Below, piece by piece: positions 50,763-62,929 of a DNA stretch of 64,000 nt. Within the stretch, counting starts at the first letter, position 1, and the number at the start of each line of letters is the position of its first letter. The notes under the pieces were generated by a model. The model was given only the letters and a program-made list of their open reading frames with translations. It was not told the origin of the DNA and did not search any database. The translations under genes were made by a program, and so were the position numbers. This DNA comes from Typhlomys cinereus (taxonomy: Eukaryota; Chordata; Mammalia; Rodentia; Platacanthomyidae), in NCBI GenBank assembly GCA_023101885.1, contig JALPQD010000926.1:228501-292500 (forward strand). Direction: 5' to 3'.

Positions 50763-53700
50763 TGTATTTTAAACATTTTTAAATAAATTAAAATGAACTT
50801 TCCTAAGATTGAACACTGTCTTCTTATTTATGTAGATTTTAAATATGAAATTGAAGCTACTGCTTTGGTTACACTGGATAATAAATACTTCATGATACAC
50901 ACAGGTTGATGATTACAGAACAAAGAAATTAATAGAACTTTTGTCATAAAGTCTATGCATAATTTATTTAAGATTTTATGTAACTTGAATCAATTATAAG
51001 CCATGCCTATTTTTCTTCTAGGTAAGTGTACCTCAATGAAATCATGAGTGTTTAACACATGCCCTCCTGAATCATGTACCCAGCCTGGCCAATCATGGGC
51101 AGCATGATTTTAACTTTGATGTTTACAGTATGACTGGTTTTTAGAGTGGATGTTCAGGCACATAAAGAGTGAATAAGAAACAACTGAATGTTCTGAACAC
51201 CCTAATTAGAGAAGGTCCTAGGAATTGTGCCAGCAATTCAACTCTATAGAGAGCTACTTTAGTCACCTTGGCTGGCCTAAGGTCTAGGGAATAATCTGCA
51301 ATCAGCCTTGTGGGATCATGCATTTCTCATCCTCAGATTATCCAGAGGGCAGAGCTTAAATTATAAAGTCTTCTGATGTGGATGTGTGATATAGTGCAGT
51401 CAAACAAATACCAGTTTCACAGGAAGGAAAGAGGATACTTCCTAAGGCATCCAAAGCTACATCGGAAGGATATTGCTCGTTGGTCACAGGCAATGGTCTA
51501 CCAGCCCGAGTGTTGTCAGTGACTGATTTCAGAATGGATCTCTTTTCATGCTTCTGTATAAAAATATAAGCTTTTTATTCTAGCTCATGTGGACAACTTA
51601 TATTCATCATTTAGTCTTAATTTTGAAAAATTTTCTGTGTTTTATTCATTTTTGACTATCCTGACCTTTATTTGGTGAAATGAAATATATCAGTGCTTTG
51701 GAACAAGAGCTTATTTATTTAATTACTTTGCATTGCTATATATAAATCCCAGAGCATTTATTCTCAAACTTTGAAATCACAGGGGTAGATTTTATCCACT
51801 GAAATGGAGATACTGAAAACAGGCTGCAAAAAACTGTTTCTTATGGTCAGGTTGGGAGGGAATAGACGCTTGAAGCTTTTTCCTGAACACTGGAGTAGAG
51901 AAGAAATAAATAATAGTAGAAATATTGGAAGGTTTGATAATGGAAGATGAAGTCTAAGGTAGATCTGCAGTATCCAGCTGAGCACATAAAGGAATGGGGC
52001 ACTGAGTTTATTTCAGATAATGTCATTAATTGATAAAGAGTCAAGTTTTGGAAGCTGGCCTTCATATACTATATTATCTAGGAGACAATTACCAGGAAAA
52101 AAGCCTTTATGTGCTCAGTACAGATGTAATTTTTAAAACATTTTTGACAAATGATTATATAGAAATGTGTTATATATGTGCATATATTACTTACAATATG
52201 TTTAAATTAAATTCAATAAATATATATTTATATATAATAATTGGATATAGCTTGAAATTCATAATGGACCTTGAAAATTCAGAACACATTAACTTTTGAT
52301 CCACCAAAAATGACCCTTGTTGCATTAACCAGGCTGTATTATTAATTTATTAAATAAAATTAAAATAGAAATGACACTCTTTTAGGGATAATAATTTGTT
52401 TAGTGAACAATAAGATGTGATGCAAAAAATAAATATGAAGGCAGAGAGTGAGTGTGGAAACTACCTAAGCATATTCCTCAGGAAAACCATTTGCATGGCG
52501 AACAGATGTGCTAAAGTGAATAAAAAACATACACATTAGTTTGTTAGAATAATCAGGAATATTTGTTAGAGTAGTGATATGTGAGCATGTTTCCCTGGTA
52601 GGGAAATACACCTGCGACTGGCAAAGGTAACTTCTCCACTATCATAAGATGTGGTTCTCTCTTTAGAAGAAACAGTGGCAGGAAGGAATAAAGTTCCAGT
52701 GGAGACTCTGCTTGTCCTCGGCTACTGCAAAGCAATGCTGGGATCCAGAGGGAGCACCCAATGGTTAATCTGAGGTAACAAACTCAAACTTCTTGTATTC
52801 TTGTAGCTGTTCTTGAACCTCCTGGGTTTTTTTCCATTTAAAGTCTAAGTGATAGTGTTAGAAAGGGACTCCAATATCACTGGATCTGAATTCCTTAGAT
52901 TAAAAAGATGAGAAGACTTTGAGCCAACTATACATTTTTCCTATTCTAAAAACTTGTGCACAGCTTAATGTGTTGTTTTGAAAAAGAAAGAATAAGGGTG
53001 ACAAATAAACCAAAGGCAAGACTTGCAATGCAGAGGGTTCTTGAACTGCTCTTCAGTGTTGTATGTTGAAGACTGGCTTTTTTCTTCCTGTCTTTGAGCA
53101 CCAAGCAGTGTTTCAGCAATAACTCAATAGCCACTTTCCCTGTTTTATCTCATGATCACTTAAATGACTGAAACACTGTCATAGGACTGTGATATCAAAA
53201 TGACATTAAGTTAGAAATTTCGAGATTGTTTAATATCTATGCACCTATCTCTTAAATTAAGACCTTTTTTTATCTTGTTCTTATTTACCCTTATTCTTTC
53301 TTTCCCAAAACATCAATTGTAATCTGCCTTGTTTCTTCTTAAACTTTGCTCATATAATTTTTTCCCCTCTAAAACCCACAGGTTAACATTTTAATCCTGG
53401 TGGCTGAGAATGTGTCTCTATTCATGATATGTTCTTCACATAAATTATGAAGTTAAATTCAGGTTATTATCAGTGCTAATCTCATATGACTCATGTTCTT
53501 ATAATAACATGATGAAATTTTGCCCAAGGCATAAAAATAACTCATGAGAAGAGAAAGCGGAGCGGGGAGGGAATCATGGGCTGGTCCTCTGTCTTCCAAG
53601 ACTGTAAGGAAACAAACCTCTCTGTAGTTTCCTCTCCATAGAAAACCCACCAGACCAATGTCTTCAACATGTTCCTAAATTTATAATGTTTTGTTTTATA

Positions 53701-54435
53701 TATTCTTAGAAATGTTATGGCAGTATATTCTTTCAATTAGCTTTTGAAGCACTTTTGGGGACTTAATGTATTTTAAAATGTGATTACAAAGAAAATGCAT
53801 AGGTTTATTTTTTAAAAAATTGTTACTCCATTCCCAAAGATGTCCATTATTTTTATGCATAAAGATCAATAAACTGCTATACCATAGTCCAAACTTTTAA
53901 GAGAAGCAATTTTATAATGGCATATAATATATGATATAAATACAAATTTAAAATGCTTCTGCAAGACTTGTGACTTTTAAGTAATGTTTTATTCAAATAA
54001 TGTAGGTTAGCTGACTCTTCTTCAAAGAACTTTCCTTTGTTGCCACTGCTATTTTTCATTCTTTCTTTAAAATGGCATCCCTTTGAAAGCACTGATGACT
54101 CTGTCCAGTGCAGAAGAGATGGGCCACTCACCGGTTCAGTGCCTCAGACTAATACCATCTTCAGTACTGTCAGGTCCTCAAACAAGTTAACTGTGTCCAT
54201 CAGTTGCAAGGCTCCTTCCTGCAGGGATTGTACACAGAAGAATCAAAAGCTGGACATGGTCAGGCATGTAGCAGAGGCCCCTGTGACAGATCCAGTTCAC
54301 AGTAGTTCTGTGTAGTGGCAGAGAAATATGCAAACATACAAGTTAGCATTTATGTGGTGCGAGCAAGCAGTAACATACATAGATGAGCAAAAAGACCCTC
54401 ATTACACTGCACTGAGGTGCTGGGCCTCCAGGCTG
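50763..54435. other. AT-rich intergenic sequence
   Basis: No gene I can support. The minus strand of 54,310-53,950 is less AT-rich and has an open frame followed by TTGAATAAAACATT. It might be the 3' end of an old processed pseudogene, but I do not recognise the parent. Confidence 0.45.
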
Positions 54436-54439
54436 AACA

Positions 54440-54830
54440 TCAATGAAGAAACTTCAGACGCACATTGTATTACAGATCAAGTGGCCCTAACAGATATTTA
54501 TCAAATATTCCACCCAACAGTTGTAGAATACACATTCTTATGAAGAGCCACTGGAACTTTGTCTAAAATAGATACGTTTTTCCAAATTTTCAGACATTTT
54601 AAACTTAAGTAATGACAGCTAGTGAAAAGTGAAAGTCCTCAAGGCTGAAATAAAACTGAAGCTCAATGAAATTAATTAATTGTATGCAATTTCAGAATCA
54701 GAATTCCACAGAAAATTCAGAAACATCTAGTAATCAGGAGAGTAAACATATCTGGAAGTAAATTTGAACAGGAATTCTAACAGAACATAATCAGGCACTT
54801 AAGATTTCTTATAAAGGGACAAATGGTAAT
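54440..54830 (+). repeat. Ancient L1 ORF2 fragment (endonuclease region)
   Basis: LTDIYQIFHPTVVEYTFL is readable at 54,487-54,540, followed after a stop by a TGTLSKIDTF-like segment. This matches the end of the L1 endonuclease domain (compare 39,740-39,830). It is heavily decayed. Confidence 0.75.
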
Positions 54831-55264
54831 CTAATCAATCATGAGTTTTGAGGTTTTTAATTAAATATAGATAAATGTTATATGATTTAATTACAGGAAA
54901 ATTTTCACTGAAAATACTTTTCCATCTTCATGAGCTACTTTTTATTTTCTTAACGTCTATGTCCCCTCACTCCCATATAGATGCACATGCATAACAAATT
55001 AGAAGTTTAAATTAGCATATGAGAATATGTTCAGTTTTTGAGTCCTTAACCAGTTTCTTAATGTAAATATGCTTATTCTTTTACATTTATCTAGAACCTT
55101 TTGTATTTGAGACGATTCGAAGCAAGTACTAAAGCGTGTGGGAATCAAGAGCCACGTGGGAACAAATTTGTTTTCTCTGGAACACATTGCGATTGTCTTC
55201 ACAGTTAACATCTTGATCATTTTAAACATTATTTGACTCTTTACTTCTATAACTTGGAAAGGAA
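54831..55264. other. 5' flank of the third OR gene
   Basis: AT-rich sequence. A weak acceptor-like stretch (TTTACTTCTATAAC...AG) ends about 4 bases before the ATG. No promoter can be called. Confidence 0.4.
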
Positions 55265-56188
55265 ATGACAAATGAGTCCACTGTGACTGAATTTATACTT
55301 AAGGGCTTCTCAGACATGCCCAAAATGAGACATATTAGTACCACATCTTTCCTTCTCATCTACCTCTTTTCCCTTCTGGGTAACAGCTCTATCATCATGG
55401 CTGTGACCTTGGATAGTCGCCTCCACACACCCATGTACTTCTTCCTGAAAAATCTGTCCTTCTTGGACATATGCTACACCTCAGTCACTGTCCCCAAGAC
55501 AGTGCTCAATTCACTCACAGGCTCCGCAGTCATTTCCTTTGGGGAGTGTGTGGCTCAGCTCTTCTCATTTGTGATGCTATGTGCCTCTGAGTGCTTCTTG
55601 CTCACATCCATGGCATATGACCGATGCTTAGCCATCTACAGGCCTCTCCTCTATGGAGTCATTATGAGCAAAAAGCTGTGTGTACAGCTAGTCATTGTGG
55701 CCTGGTTGAGTGGAACTCTCTACGCCATCTTCCACACAGTCAATACCTTCTCCCTCTTGTTCTGTGGGCCGAACGTCATTGATCACTTCTTCTGTGACAG
55801 TTCCCCTATTATGAGACTCTCCTGCAGTGACTCCCACACCAATGAGGAGGTTGGATTTGCTGTGGGTGGATGTATCATTCTCGGTGCTTTTGCCCTCACC
55901 ATACTCTCCTACATCTTCATTATCTCTGCTGTCGCCCAGATCCATTCAGCTGGGGGCCGTCGCAAGGCCTGCTCCACCTGCTCCTCTCATCTTGCCACTG
56001 TCATTTTGTTTTATGTCACTGGGAGCTTTGCTTATCTGACACCCAGTTCCAATTACTCCCCTACTCAGGGTCGACTCGTGTCTGTATTTTACTCCATTCT
56101 CACTCCCAGCCTGAACCCTATCATCTATTGTCTGAGAAACATAGATATGCAGGTGGCCCTAAAAAAGCTGTTTGCTCCATCCAGATAG
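55265..56188 (+). CDS. Olfactory receptor, class II, family not assigned
   Basis: This is an intact 307-aa seven-transmembrane odorant receptor in one coding exon, expected in olfactory neuron cilia. Features are the glycosylation site N3-[18 protein letters not shown] at 53-68, cysteines C95 and C177, ICL2 MAYDRCLAIY at 116-125, KACSTCSSHL at 234-243 and PSLNPIIYCLRN at 281-292. The usual DRY is DRC, the AIC cysteine is Y125, and the Phe of KAFSTC is C236. The frame starts at the ATG directly after AAGGAA, with A at -3. It is clearly not a family 2 subfamily G paralog; parts of TM2 (KNLSFLDICYTSVTVPK) recall family 14, but I do not assign it. No stops or frameshifts are seen, so it is presumably functional. 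Confidence 0.88.
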   Translation: MTNESTVTEFILKGFSDMPKMRHISTTSFLLIYLFSLLGNSSIIMAVTLDSRLHTPMYFFLKNLSFLDICYTSVTVPKTVLNSLTGSAVISFGECVAQLFSFVMLCASECFLLTSMAYDRCLAIYRPLLYGVIMSKKLCVQLVIVAWLSGTLYAIFHTVNTFSLLFCGPNVIDHFFCDSSPIMRLSCSDSHTNEEVGFAVGGCIILGAFALTILSYIFIISAVAQIHSAGGRRKACSTCSSHLATVILFYVTGSFAYLTPSSNYSPTQGRLVSVFYSILTPSLNPIIYCLRNIDMQVALKKLFAPSR

Positions 56189-57544
56189 ACACATGTTTTC
56201 ATATTCACCATACTGCTCTGAAAATTACTACCCTGTCAGAACTTCTTATGAAACTTATTCTTGTTCAGACACAGATCATAGGTTTTATACTTTTATAATT
56301 CATGAAACTACAAATTAAGAAACAAATGGGTATCTACTGTGAAATCATCAGTTGTGGGTATTCTCATAACTTCTGCACCATGTCATTTTATCTGATACAG
56401 ATAGAGTGAGGAGAATGTTTGCTGTTATTTTAGTTAGTTTGAATTTTCTTCATTAATCTCAGAGGAGCTAAAAGGAAAATACTCTATCTTTCAGTCCTAT
56501 CATCTGCTATCTATATAGACAGAGGGTAAAGCATTCCTTGTACGTTTCTTGCTTACAAACGACCTGTGTAATGGTGTTTTTGCATGGACTTCTGATCGAA
56601 ATGATCTTCTAGTTTTAGAGAAATAGATTTAGTAAATCTCTACTTGATAACGAATGGCTGACGAGATTGAAAAGCATGTCTTCGTCTTTTAGAGATGCAT
56701 ATCCTGGCATTGTCCGTCTGTTTTACTCGTAAGTATACTACTGAACAAGTCGCACTGATATATCTATGGGATGACTGTAGAACAGGTAGACATGGGATGA
56801 GATAACTATTATTTTCAAACAGTCTGGATTCAGACAACTATCAATACTTTTTGTTAGCATTTTTATTCCTACAAATAATGGGTGAATCTGGTATTTTGCT
56901 GTTTTTCATACTTTCACAATTGATCTTAAAGGCAGATGCTGTGTAATGTTCTATGCCTCTCTGAGAGGCTGTTCAGGGTTAATGCTGGATAGGAAGGTGC
57001 ATTCCTCAATGATATACACGCTGATATATGATTAATGCTCCAGTTAGTGTTTAGACACATTATATCAAAGGCAGCCCTCATAAAACACAGTGGACCACAT
57101 ATACAAAAAGACATGAAAATAGGAAGAAGATTAATAGTGAAGAACATGGATTGTAACAGGAATAAGAGGGGCATAGGATTGGGGATTAAGGTGTGAAATT
57201 TTATTGTAAAAAGATTTTCATATTGAAAAGGTTTAATTAAATTTTCTATGATTTCTGCTTCAAAAATACAGATGGGATATTCAGAAACATCCCATCAAAT
57301 AAGTTGGTACTATGCCCCTGTGGCGTACATGACGTCAGTAAATTGTTATATGCTACTTAAACTTTCGGAGAATCAGTCTTGGTAATTTGAGTGGCCCCCA
57401 ACTCCTTATTTTAGATCTGAGCGTGTTATCTTTGGGAATCATCCTGATTGCTTCTACTTCCTATTTGTTTTGCTCTTGAATTTCCTGCTTCCATCTTCCA
57501 GGATCAGAAGTCTGTACTTCTGACAGGTTTCCATTTCTGCCTGT
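56189..57544. other. 3' flank of the third OR, nothing identified
   Basis: AT-rich sequence with no recognisable gene or repeat. Confidence 0.55.
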
Positions 57545-57645
57545 CATTTTTACATGGGATCGGTATTTGAACTTAGGACCTTCTGCTTTCAAGGCAGAAG
57601 TTTAACCCCAGACTCATCTCTGTGGCTCCGGAAAAGCAATTTTTA
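57545..57645 (-). repeat. Fragment of the tRNA-derived SINE, antisense
   Basis: The plus strand reads TTTGAACTTAGGACCTTCTG, then CAAGGCAGAAGTTTAACCCC, the complement of the SINE head (compare 60,180-60,245). It is diverged and lacks the body. Confidence 0.7.
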
Positions 57646-57723
57646 AGTCTAGATAGGAAAAATGAAAGAGGTCAGACAATGAAATGACGAAAACATCACT
57701 ATTCAGGTAATAGATTCTCGAAA

Positions 57724-57998
57724 CTGGAGAGATGACACCGGTTGAAGCCTTCCCTTGCAAGAAAAATGACCTGTCCTTGGATTCCCGATCCTACATAAAA
57801 AATGCTGGGTGGAAATGGTGGTGGCCTGGAATTCAGGGCCCTGAAAGGTGGAGTCTGGGAAACCCCAGAGCAAAGCAAAAGGAGGTAGAACGATTCAGGC
57901 TGATTTCTAATGTCACCATTGTGCCTCCAATCGAACACATGCTCGATTGCCCTCCAGTACACACACACACACACGTATATCAATCAATCAATCAACCA
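57724..57998 (+). repeat. Older copy of the tRNA-derived SINE
   Basis: The copy runs from AAACTGGAGAGATGACACCG through a body with GGTGGTGGCCTGGAATTCAG and an (AC)n tract at 57,959-57,974 to a (ATCA)n tail. It has the same order as 37,200-37,500 but with many differences. The open frame across it is fortuitous. Confidence 0.75.
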
Positions 57999-58439
57999 AC
58001 ATAAAATGACAATTAAAAGTAATGTATCTGTTTTGTTCTTGCTGAATTTCAGGTAACAGGTGATAGAAATTCAAGAGATTATTTTTAATTTGAAGACCAT
58101 GCATATTGAACATTATATGAAATTTGAACGAATAGAGGCTAAGCCTTTGCAATGGCATGCTTCTGCATTCCTAAGTTTTCAGTTGTGCCAGGTATTCATG
58201 CATACCACTTCTACCTCTGAATTTTCATGACTTCTCCTCTTTGATGCTCCAACACTGATGTGAGTTTTTTTGTTTTGATGCTGTCAGGTTGTAACTTTGA
58301 CAAGAATATTGATGACTTATCGGCATCTCCAATTTTATCCTAATATTCTTTCAGAATTTAATTGCATGTTGATTTATGCATGATTTTAGCTCTCGATTCA
58401 AATAATCATTTCAAAAAAACTCCTGACAATCCAAATGAA

Positions 58440-58620
58440 ACCCAGTAGGTCAGTCATGAAGAGAAAAAAAAAAAAAAAGTAATAGGCGGGAGACCGGCAG
58501 GGAAGAAGAATGGTTGTAATGTGAAGGGGAGGGAAAATGGAACTGGGGGTTAAGACATGAAGCTATCATGAATTCATTATAATCATGCATGAAACAGTAA
58601 AAGAAAAGTTAAGAAAAAGA
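58440..58620. repeat. Possible ancient L1 3' tail
   Basis: A 14-A run is followed by purine-rich sequence and CATTATAATCATGCATGAAA, vaguely like old rodent L1 3' ends. This is a weak call. Confidence 0.3.
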
Positions 58621-58634
58621 AAATCTCCCTGGCA

Positions 58635-58708
58635 TTTTCAATGGGATCTAGGAATCTGAACTTGGGTCCTTTTACTTTAAAGGCAAGATTTAACCACTCA
58701 ATAATCTC
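58635..58708 (-). repeat. Fragment of the tRNA-derived SINE, antisense
   Basis: GAACTTGGGTCCTTTTACTT and AAAGGCAAGATTTAACCACT match the complement of the SINE head. Confidence 0.55.
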
Positions 58709-58944
58709 TCTATCTATCAGTCCTACTTTTAAATTAGTACATCAAATATTAGGCTTAGTTATGCCATTCTCAACTTCATTCTATCTCCTTCTTACCCTCC
58801 ATCATACTGACCACATTGTAAACTTTGCCACCATTATTTCCCTACTGCTTTTATGTCATGTACATTCTATTGTCTCCCTTCCTTCGGTAGCACTTTTTCC
58901 CTCTCATGATCGCCTTTCTGGTTTCATTACCTGTAATAGCACAC

Positions 58945-59352
58945 AGAAATCACATAATCATCTCAATAGATACAGAAAAGGCATTTGACAAAGTTCAACA
59001 AGCCTTTGTGATAAATGCCCTAAAGAACTTACAAATAAATGCAATATAACTCAAAATAATAAAGCCTACAACAAACATTATACCAAATATGGAAAAATTG
59101 AGAATGTTTATTCAGTAATCTTGAATGAGACAAGGGACTCACTCTCTCCACTCTTTTCAGTGTAGTGATTGAAGTCTTAACTAGAGTAATAAGACAAGAA
59201 AAAATATAAATGGAATAAAAATATAAAGTGAAAAATCTCTCTCCAGAGATGAAATTATTTTATATTTTATACTTAAATTATTATACATAATCCACGAAAT
59301 AGTAAATACATCCAACTAGTTGCAAATTTCAAAAAATCATTTAAACATCAGT
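58945..59352 (+). repeat. Ancient L1 ORF2 fragment (RT region)
   Basis: [17 protein letters not shown] is readable near 58,955-59,010, corresponding to 40,995-41,050 of the intact-like L1. The rest is full of stops. It ends near an AT palindrome. Confidence 0.8.
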
Positions 59353-59354
59353 AG

Positions 59355-59388
59355 CTTTCATATATATATATGTATATATATATGAAAG
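59355..59388. repeat. 34-bp AT palindrome
   Basis: CTTTCATATATATATAT is followed directly by its reverse complement, with one mismatch at the centre. It could extrude as a cruciform. Confidence 0.85.
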
Positions 59389-59494
59389 TTTGTATATATG
59401 AACTTGCTGAAAAGGAAAACTATGCCATTCACAATAATTACTTTTATTATTTTCACTTTACTTTGTTGATAGAGTAAGGATCTTTGTAACAAGT

Positions 59495-59893
59495 TGTGAT
59501 AATCAAGCCTGGGTGTCAACTTGACACCAGTATTAACTGGTATTAACTAAGATGGGCTGAGACCACACCTGGAAGGATCAACTGAGAACACCTGAAAGGA
59601 TTATACCTGCCCTAGATCCTATTAGAACCTCCAAAGATCTCATAGGATCCTCCCAGTACTGGACCATATAAAAAAGAGCCAACAAACAGACAAGATGCTT
59701 CTTGCAGCTATGCTAGGAACTGCTTTTCCTTTTGGCCTCCCAGTTTCTTCAACCCTCTAGCCTTCCAACTCTCTAAAAACTCTAGGAATTCTCCAGTCTT
59801 CAGCCATCCTTACTTGAGTACTGAACTGAGCAGCTACTGGCAGCCATTGTTGGACTACCGTGGCCATATCTGTAAGCCAACTCAATACATTCC

Positions 59894-59933
<40 letters not shown>

Positions 59934-60278
59934 TCATTGTGTCGATTCTGCATCTTTTTATTATTATTATTATTTATTAAATTGTGCATATGTGCGTATG
60001 TATGTGTGCGCGCGTGCATGTTTGTGTGTGTGTGTAGAATCACGGACGAATTCGGGAACCACCATGGACCGCCTCCACTTCCTTGTTTACTCTGCCCCGG
60101 GATTCACAGGCTCTGCCCTACCAGGACCAGAAACGCAGGCTACCCCTGCTTCCACCCGGCGTCTATATGTGGGATCTGGGATCCGAACTCAGGACTCTCT
60201 GCCTGCAAGGCAGAGGCTTAACCCCTGAGCCACCTCTCCAGCCCCAATTCTGCATCTTTAAAGAACCTAACTAATACA
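59495..60278 (+). mobile_element. MaLR-like solo LTR carrying a SINE
   Basis: It begins TGTGATAATCAAGCCTGGGT with TGTCAACTTGACA near the start and ends AACCTAACTAATACA, both typical of rodent ERVL-MaLR LTRs as I remember them. A TA/TG microsatellite (59,895-59,932) and a later SINE (59,958-60,246) expand it. Without them it is about 470 bp. Confidence 0.65.
59958..60246 (-). mobile_element. tRNA-derived SINE inserted in the LTR
   Basis: TSD ATTCTGCATCTTT occurs at 59,945-59,957 and 60,247-60,259. It reads 5' to 3' on the minus strand from GGGGCTGGAGAGGTGGCTCA at 60,246. It is well preserved and close to the 37,200 copy. The tail shows TTA-rich and GT/GC-alternating complements. Confidence 0.92.
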
Positions 60279-60284
60279 AGAGTC

Positions 60285-61480
60285 TTTTATGTAATTAGGG
60301 TTACAGCAATGGCTAGCACTACGGTCAGGACAAATAATTGATGTAGGTCTGAGGATTGTGTTAGAGCTAATATTATAGTTTAGTACTAGAGCTAGGTGTA
60401 GATCTTGGTTTAAGTGAGGAACAATGTCTGTAATTAGGACATGTGCTGGAATTAGTGTTGGGATTTGGGGTATGAATAGGGCTACAGTTAGTTTATAGAC
60501 ACTAAGTTCTATGTTAATGTTAGAACAAGGGATACGGATATGGTTAGGTTAAGGTTCTTGGATTCAGGAAATACTTAGAGCTATGTCTAGGGTTAGGGGT
60601 AAGGTTGGGATTAGGAATAAAGCATTGAATTGTGCTATAATTAGTTATAGATGCCTACTGCTTCTCAGACTAGTGTTAGGGCTGGGGCTATGGTAAGTGC
60701 AGAGCTACAGACAGGTGTAGGGCTTTAGGTGGTTTAGATGTAATGCCAGTGTTAGGACTAGGGATAGGTTTATGGTTTGGGTTAGGGGCAATGATAGAGC
60801 TACAGACAGAATAAATAGTTGATGTAGATCCAGGGGTCATGCTAGGCTAGGGTTATGGTAAGAATGAGGACTACCAGTAGGTATAGGACTGTGTGAAATG
60901 TAGACCTATGTGTAGGATTAGGGCTATGGCTAGGGCTAGGATCTGTGTTATGGATAAGGCCACGGTCAGTTGACAGACTAATTCTAGGTCTTCAGTTTGT
61001 GTTCAGGTGAGGAATATAGTTATAATTTAGGGTTATGGTTAGGTCTTTTAGCAGACTTAGAGTTCTGTGTAGCATTTGGGACCAATCGTAGTAATTTATA
61101 TGGCTACGTGTCATGATTTGAAATGTGTCCCCCATAGGCTCATGCGTTTGAGAAGGTCATAGCATCTTTAGGAAGTGAAGCCTTGTGGAGGAAGGTAGGC
61201 AGAAGGTGGGACTTGAAATGGATTAGTCCCACTGTCCTTTTGGGAGATGTCTTCTCCTGCAGTTCACAGTTTTGAAGCTCTCTGTCTCTATGAAGGACGT
61301 GATTTAGCCAGTCTTCAGCTTCTGCTACTAGATCATAAGCTAGCGTTAGGATGAGGGATATGGTTATCATTAGGGATATAGCTATATGTTATTCTTGGGT
61401 CAGATTTTGAGCTAGTATTAGCAATAGGGCTATGGGGTTTTGGTTAGGAATAGGGAAATGGCTAGGTCTATGGTTAGCGA
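60285..61480 (+). repeat. Degenerate TTAGGG/CTAGGG-like tandem sequence
   Basis: About 0.8 kb (to 61,075), then about 0.14 kb more (61,340-61,480), is dense in GGTTAGG, GGGCTAGGG, GGTTATGG and GTTAGAGCTA words, all G-rich on the plus strand. It is interrupted by LTR-like sequence at 61,095-61,338. The hexamer phase is not strictly kept, so it is an old, heavily mutated array. Confidence 0.7.
61095..61338 (+). repeat. MaLR-like LTR fragment
   Basis: CATGATTTGAAATGTGTCCC, CCATAGGCTCATG, GAAGCCTTGTGGAGGAAG and CAGTCTTCAGCTTCTGCTA parallel the LTR at 62,625-62,925 (TGGTTTAAAATGTTTCCCCC and so on). The sides are joined to the degenerate array. Confidence 0.6.
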
Positions 61481-62095
61481 ATAGACCATTTCCTCTTCTG
61501 TCTCCCACCTCGTGTGCCCCTCAATTTTGTCAAAAACGTTGAATGCCATAGGTAAAGAAGGACAGGTCCTGGTTCTGGAGGGTCTAGGTTTGAAGAAATA
61601 CAAAAATGATCTCTGCAAATATTTTTGGGGGGGATAGAATATCAAAACTAATTGTTTAAATGACTAAATTATTTGCAAAATTAAAATTTCCTGCTTCTAC
61701 CTCTATTTTGAAACTTAGTTGAAGTTAAACTAATGGAAACTTAGTCTTTTCACACTCCATTTTTTCATCAAATACCCCAACTCCAGAGTCTTTTTTGACC
61801 TGTCCTTTCTCAAATAATACTATTTCATAATCCATTATAGACCATCAACCTGCCATTTATCTCTAATTGTCCTTCTAGATTCACATTGAGAGATTCTAAG
61901 ACATCTAATCACAATTTCTGTCAAACCCAATTCTCAAAATTGTTGATTACTTTTCTACTTCTGACCACAGGACAACAACAGATAGTCTTTGTGTTCATAT
62001 ATAAGATTTGTCTTTAGTAAATGATTCAACTAAATGAGTTATGATCAGAAGAAGAGATAGATAGTGGGAAGATGAGCCAAAACATATCTTTGTGT
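61481..62095. other. Intergenic, nothing identified
   Basis: No gene or repeat recognised. Confidence 0.5.
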
Positions 62096-62097
62096 TT

Positions 62098-62225
62098 ATT
62101 TTTTTTTCAAGTTAAGTTCTCAGTTCTCACTTACATAGGTATTGCTAGACTGGAACCCACCGGGTAGCTGAGACTGGCCTTCCCAGTGCCAGGATTTCAG
62201 GCATGAACCACCATGTCTGTCTCCC
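62098..62225 (-). repeat. Old B1-like SINE, antisense
   Basis: A T run (62,098-62,108) is followed by AGCTGAGACTGGCCTTCCCA and ATTTCAGGCATGAACCACCA, the complement of B1. Confidence 0.6.
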
Positions 62226-62929
62226 CATAGGTTGATCTTAAACTGTGCATTAACAGTGAGGAAGCAGGATGAGAGAAGCTTCTGGGGATTTTCTTGCTGC
62301 GAGGACAGGGCTGGTTGAGGCTTCCTTTCTTCCTCATGTTAATAATGGAGAATTTTATTCACTAAGAACTATTCTTGTGTGAGCTGGAGAAATAATGAAC
62401 ACAAAGATTTTAAAGTAGAGATAGACACTAAAGAGACTGCTGCAGTGACTGGAACTTCTTCAAGGCTAAACTCCCTCTTCTTCAATCACAACTTGAGGTT
62501 TAAATAGAACTTATATTCTTTCTATGCACCTTTGTAACAAGAGAAACATGTGGGTTAAGAATAGGAGCTCTGAATAGGTTATATAATTGATATATATATG
62601 TTGATAACCACAGAAAAATGTGGGTGTAATGGTTTAAAATGTTTCCCCCATAGACTTAGGTGTTTGGGAAGATTATAGCACCTTTGAGAGGTGGAGCCTT
62701 GTGAAAGCAAGGCAGTCACAGGGGGTGGGCCTTGAGGTGGATTAGCTCCACCTTACTTCCAGGAGAGGTGTGTTCTGTTAGTTGGCAGTTTTGTAGCTCT
62801 CAGCTTCTAAGGATGTTACTTAACCAGTCTCCAGCTTCTGTCAGTCAGCCATGCTGTTTCTGCCATGAAAGACCGTATGTTCCTTCTGGAACCATAAGCT
62901 GAATAAATCTCCCTTTCTCACTTTTTTTC

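Noticed and set aside
60285..61480. True telomere at this position
   Set aside because: The array is heavily degenerate, interrupted by LTR sequence and followed by ordinary sequence. At most it is an old interstitial repeat.
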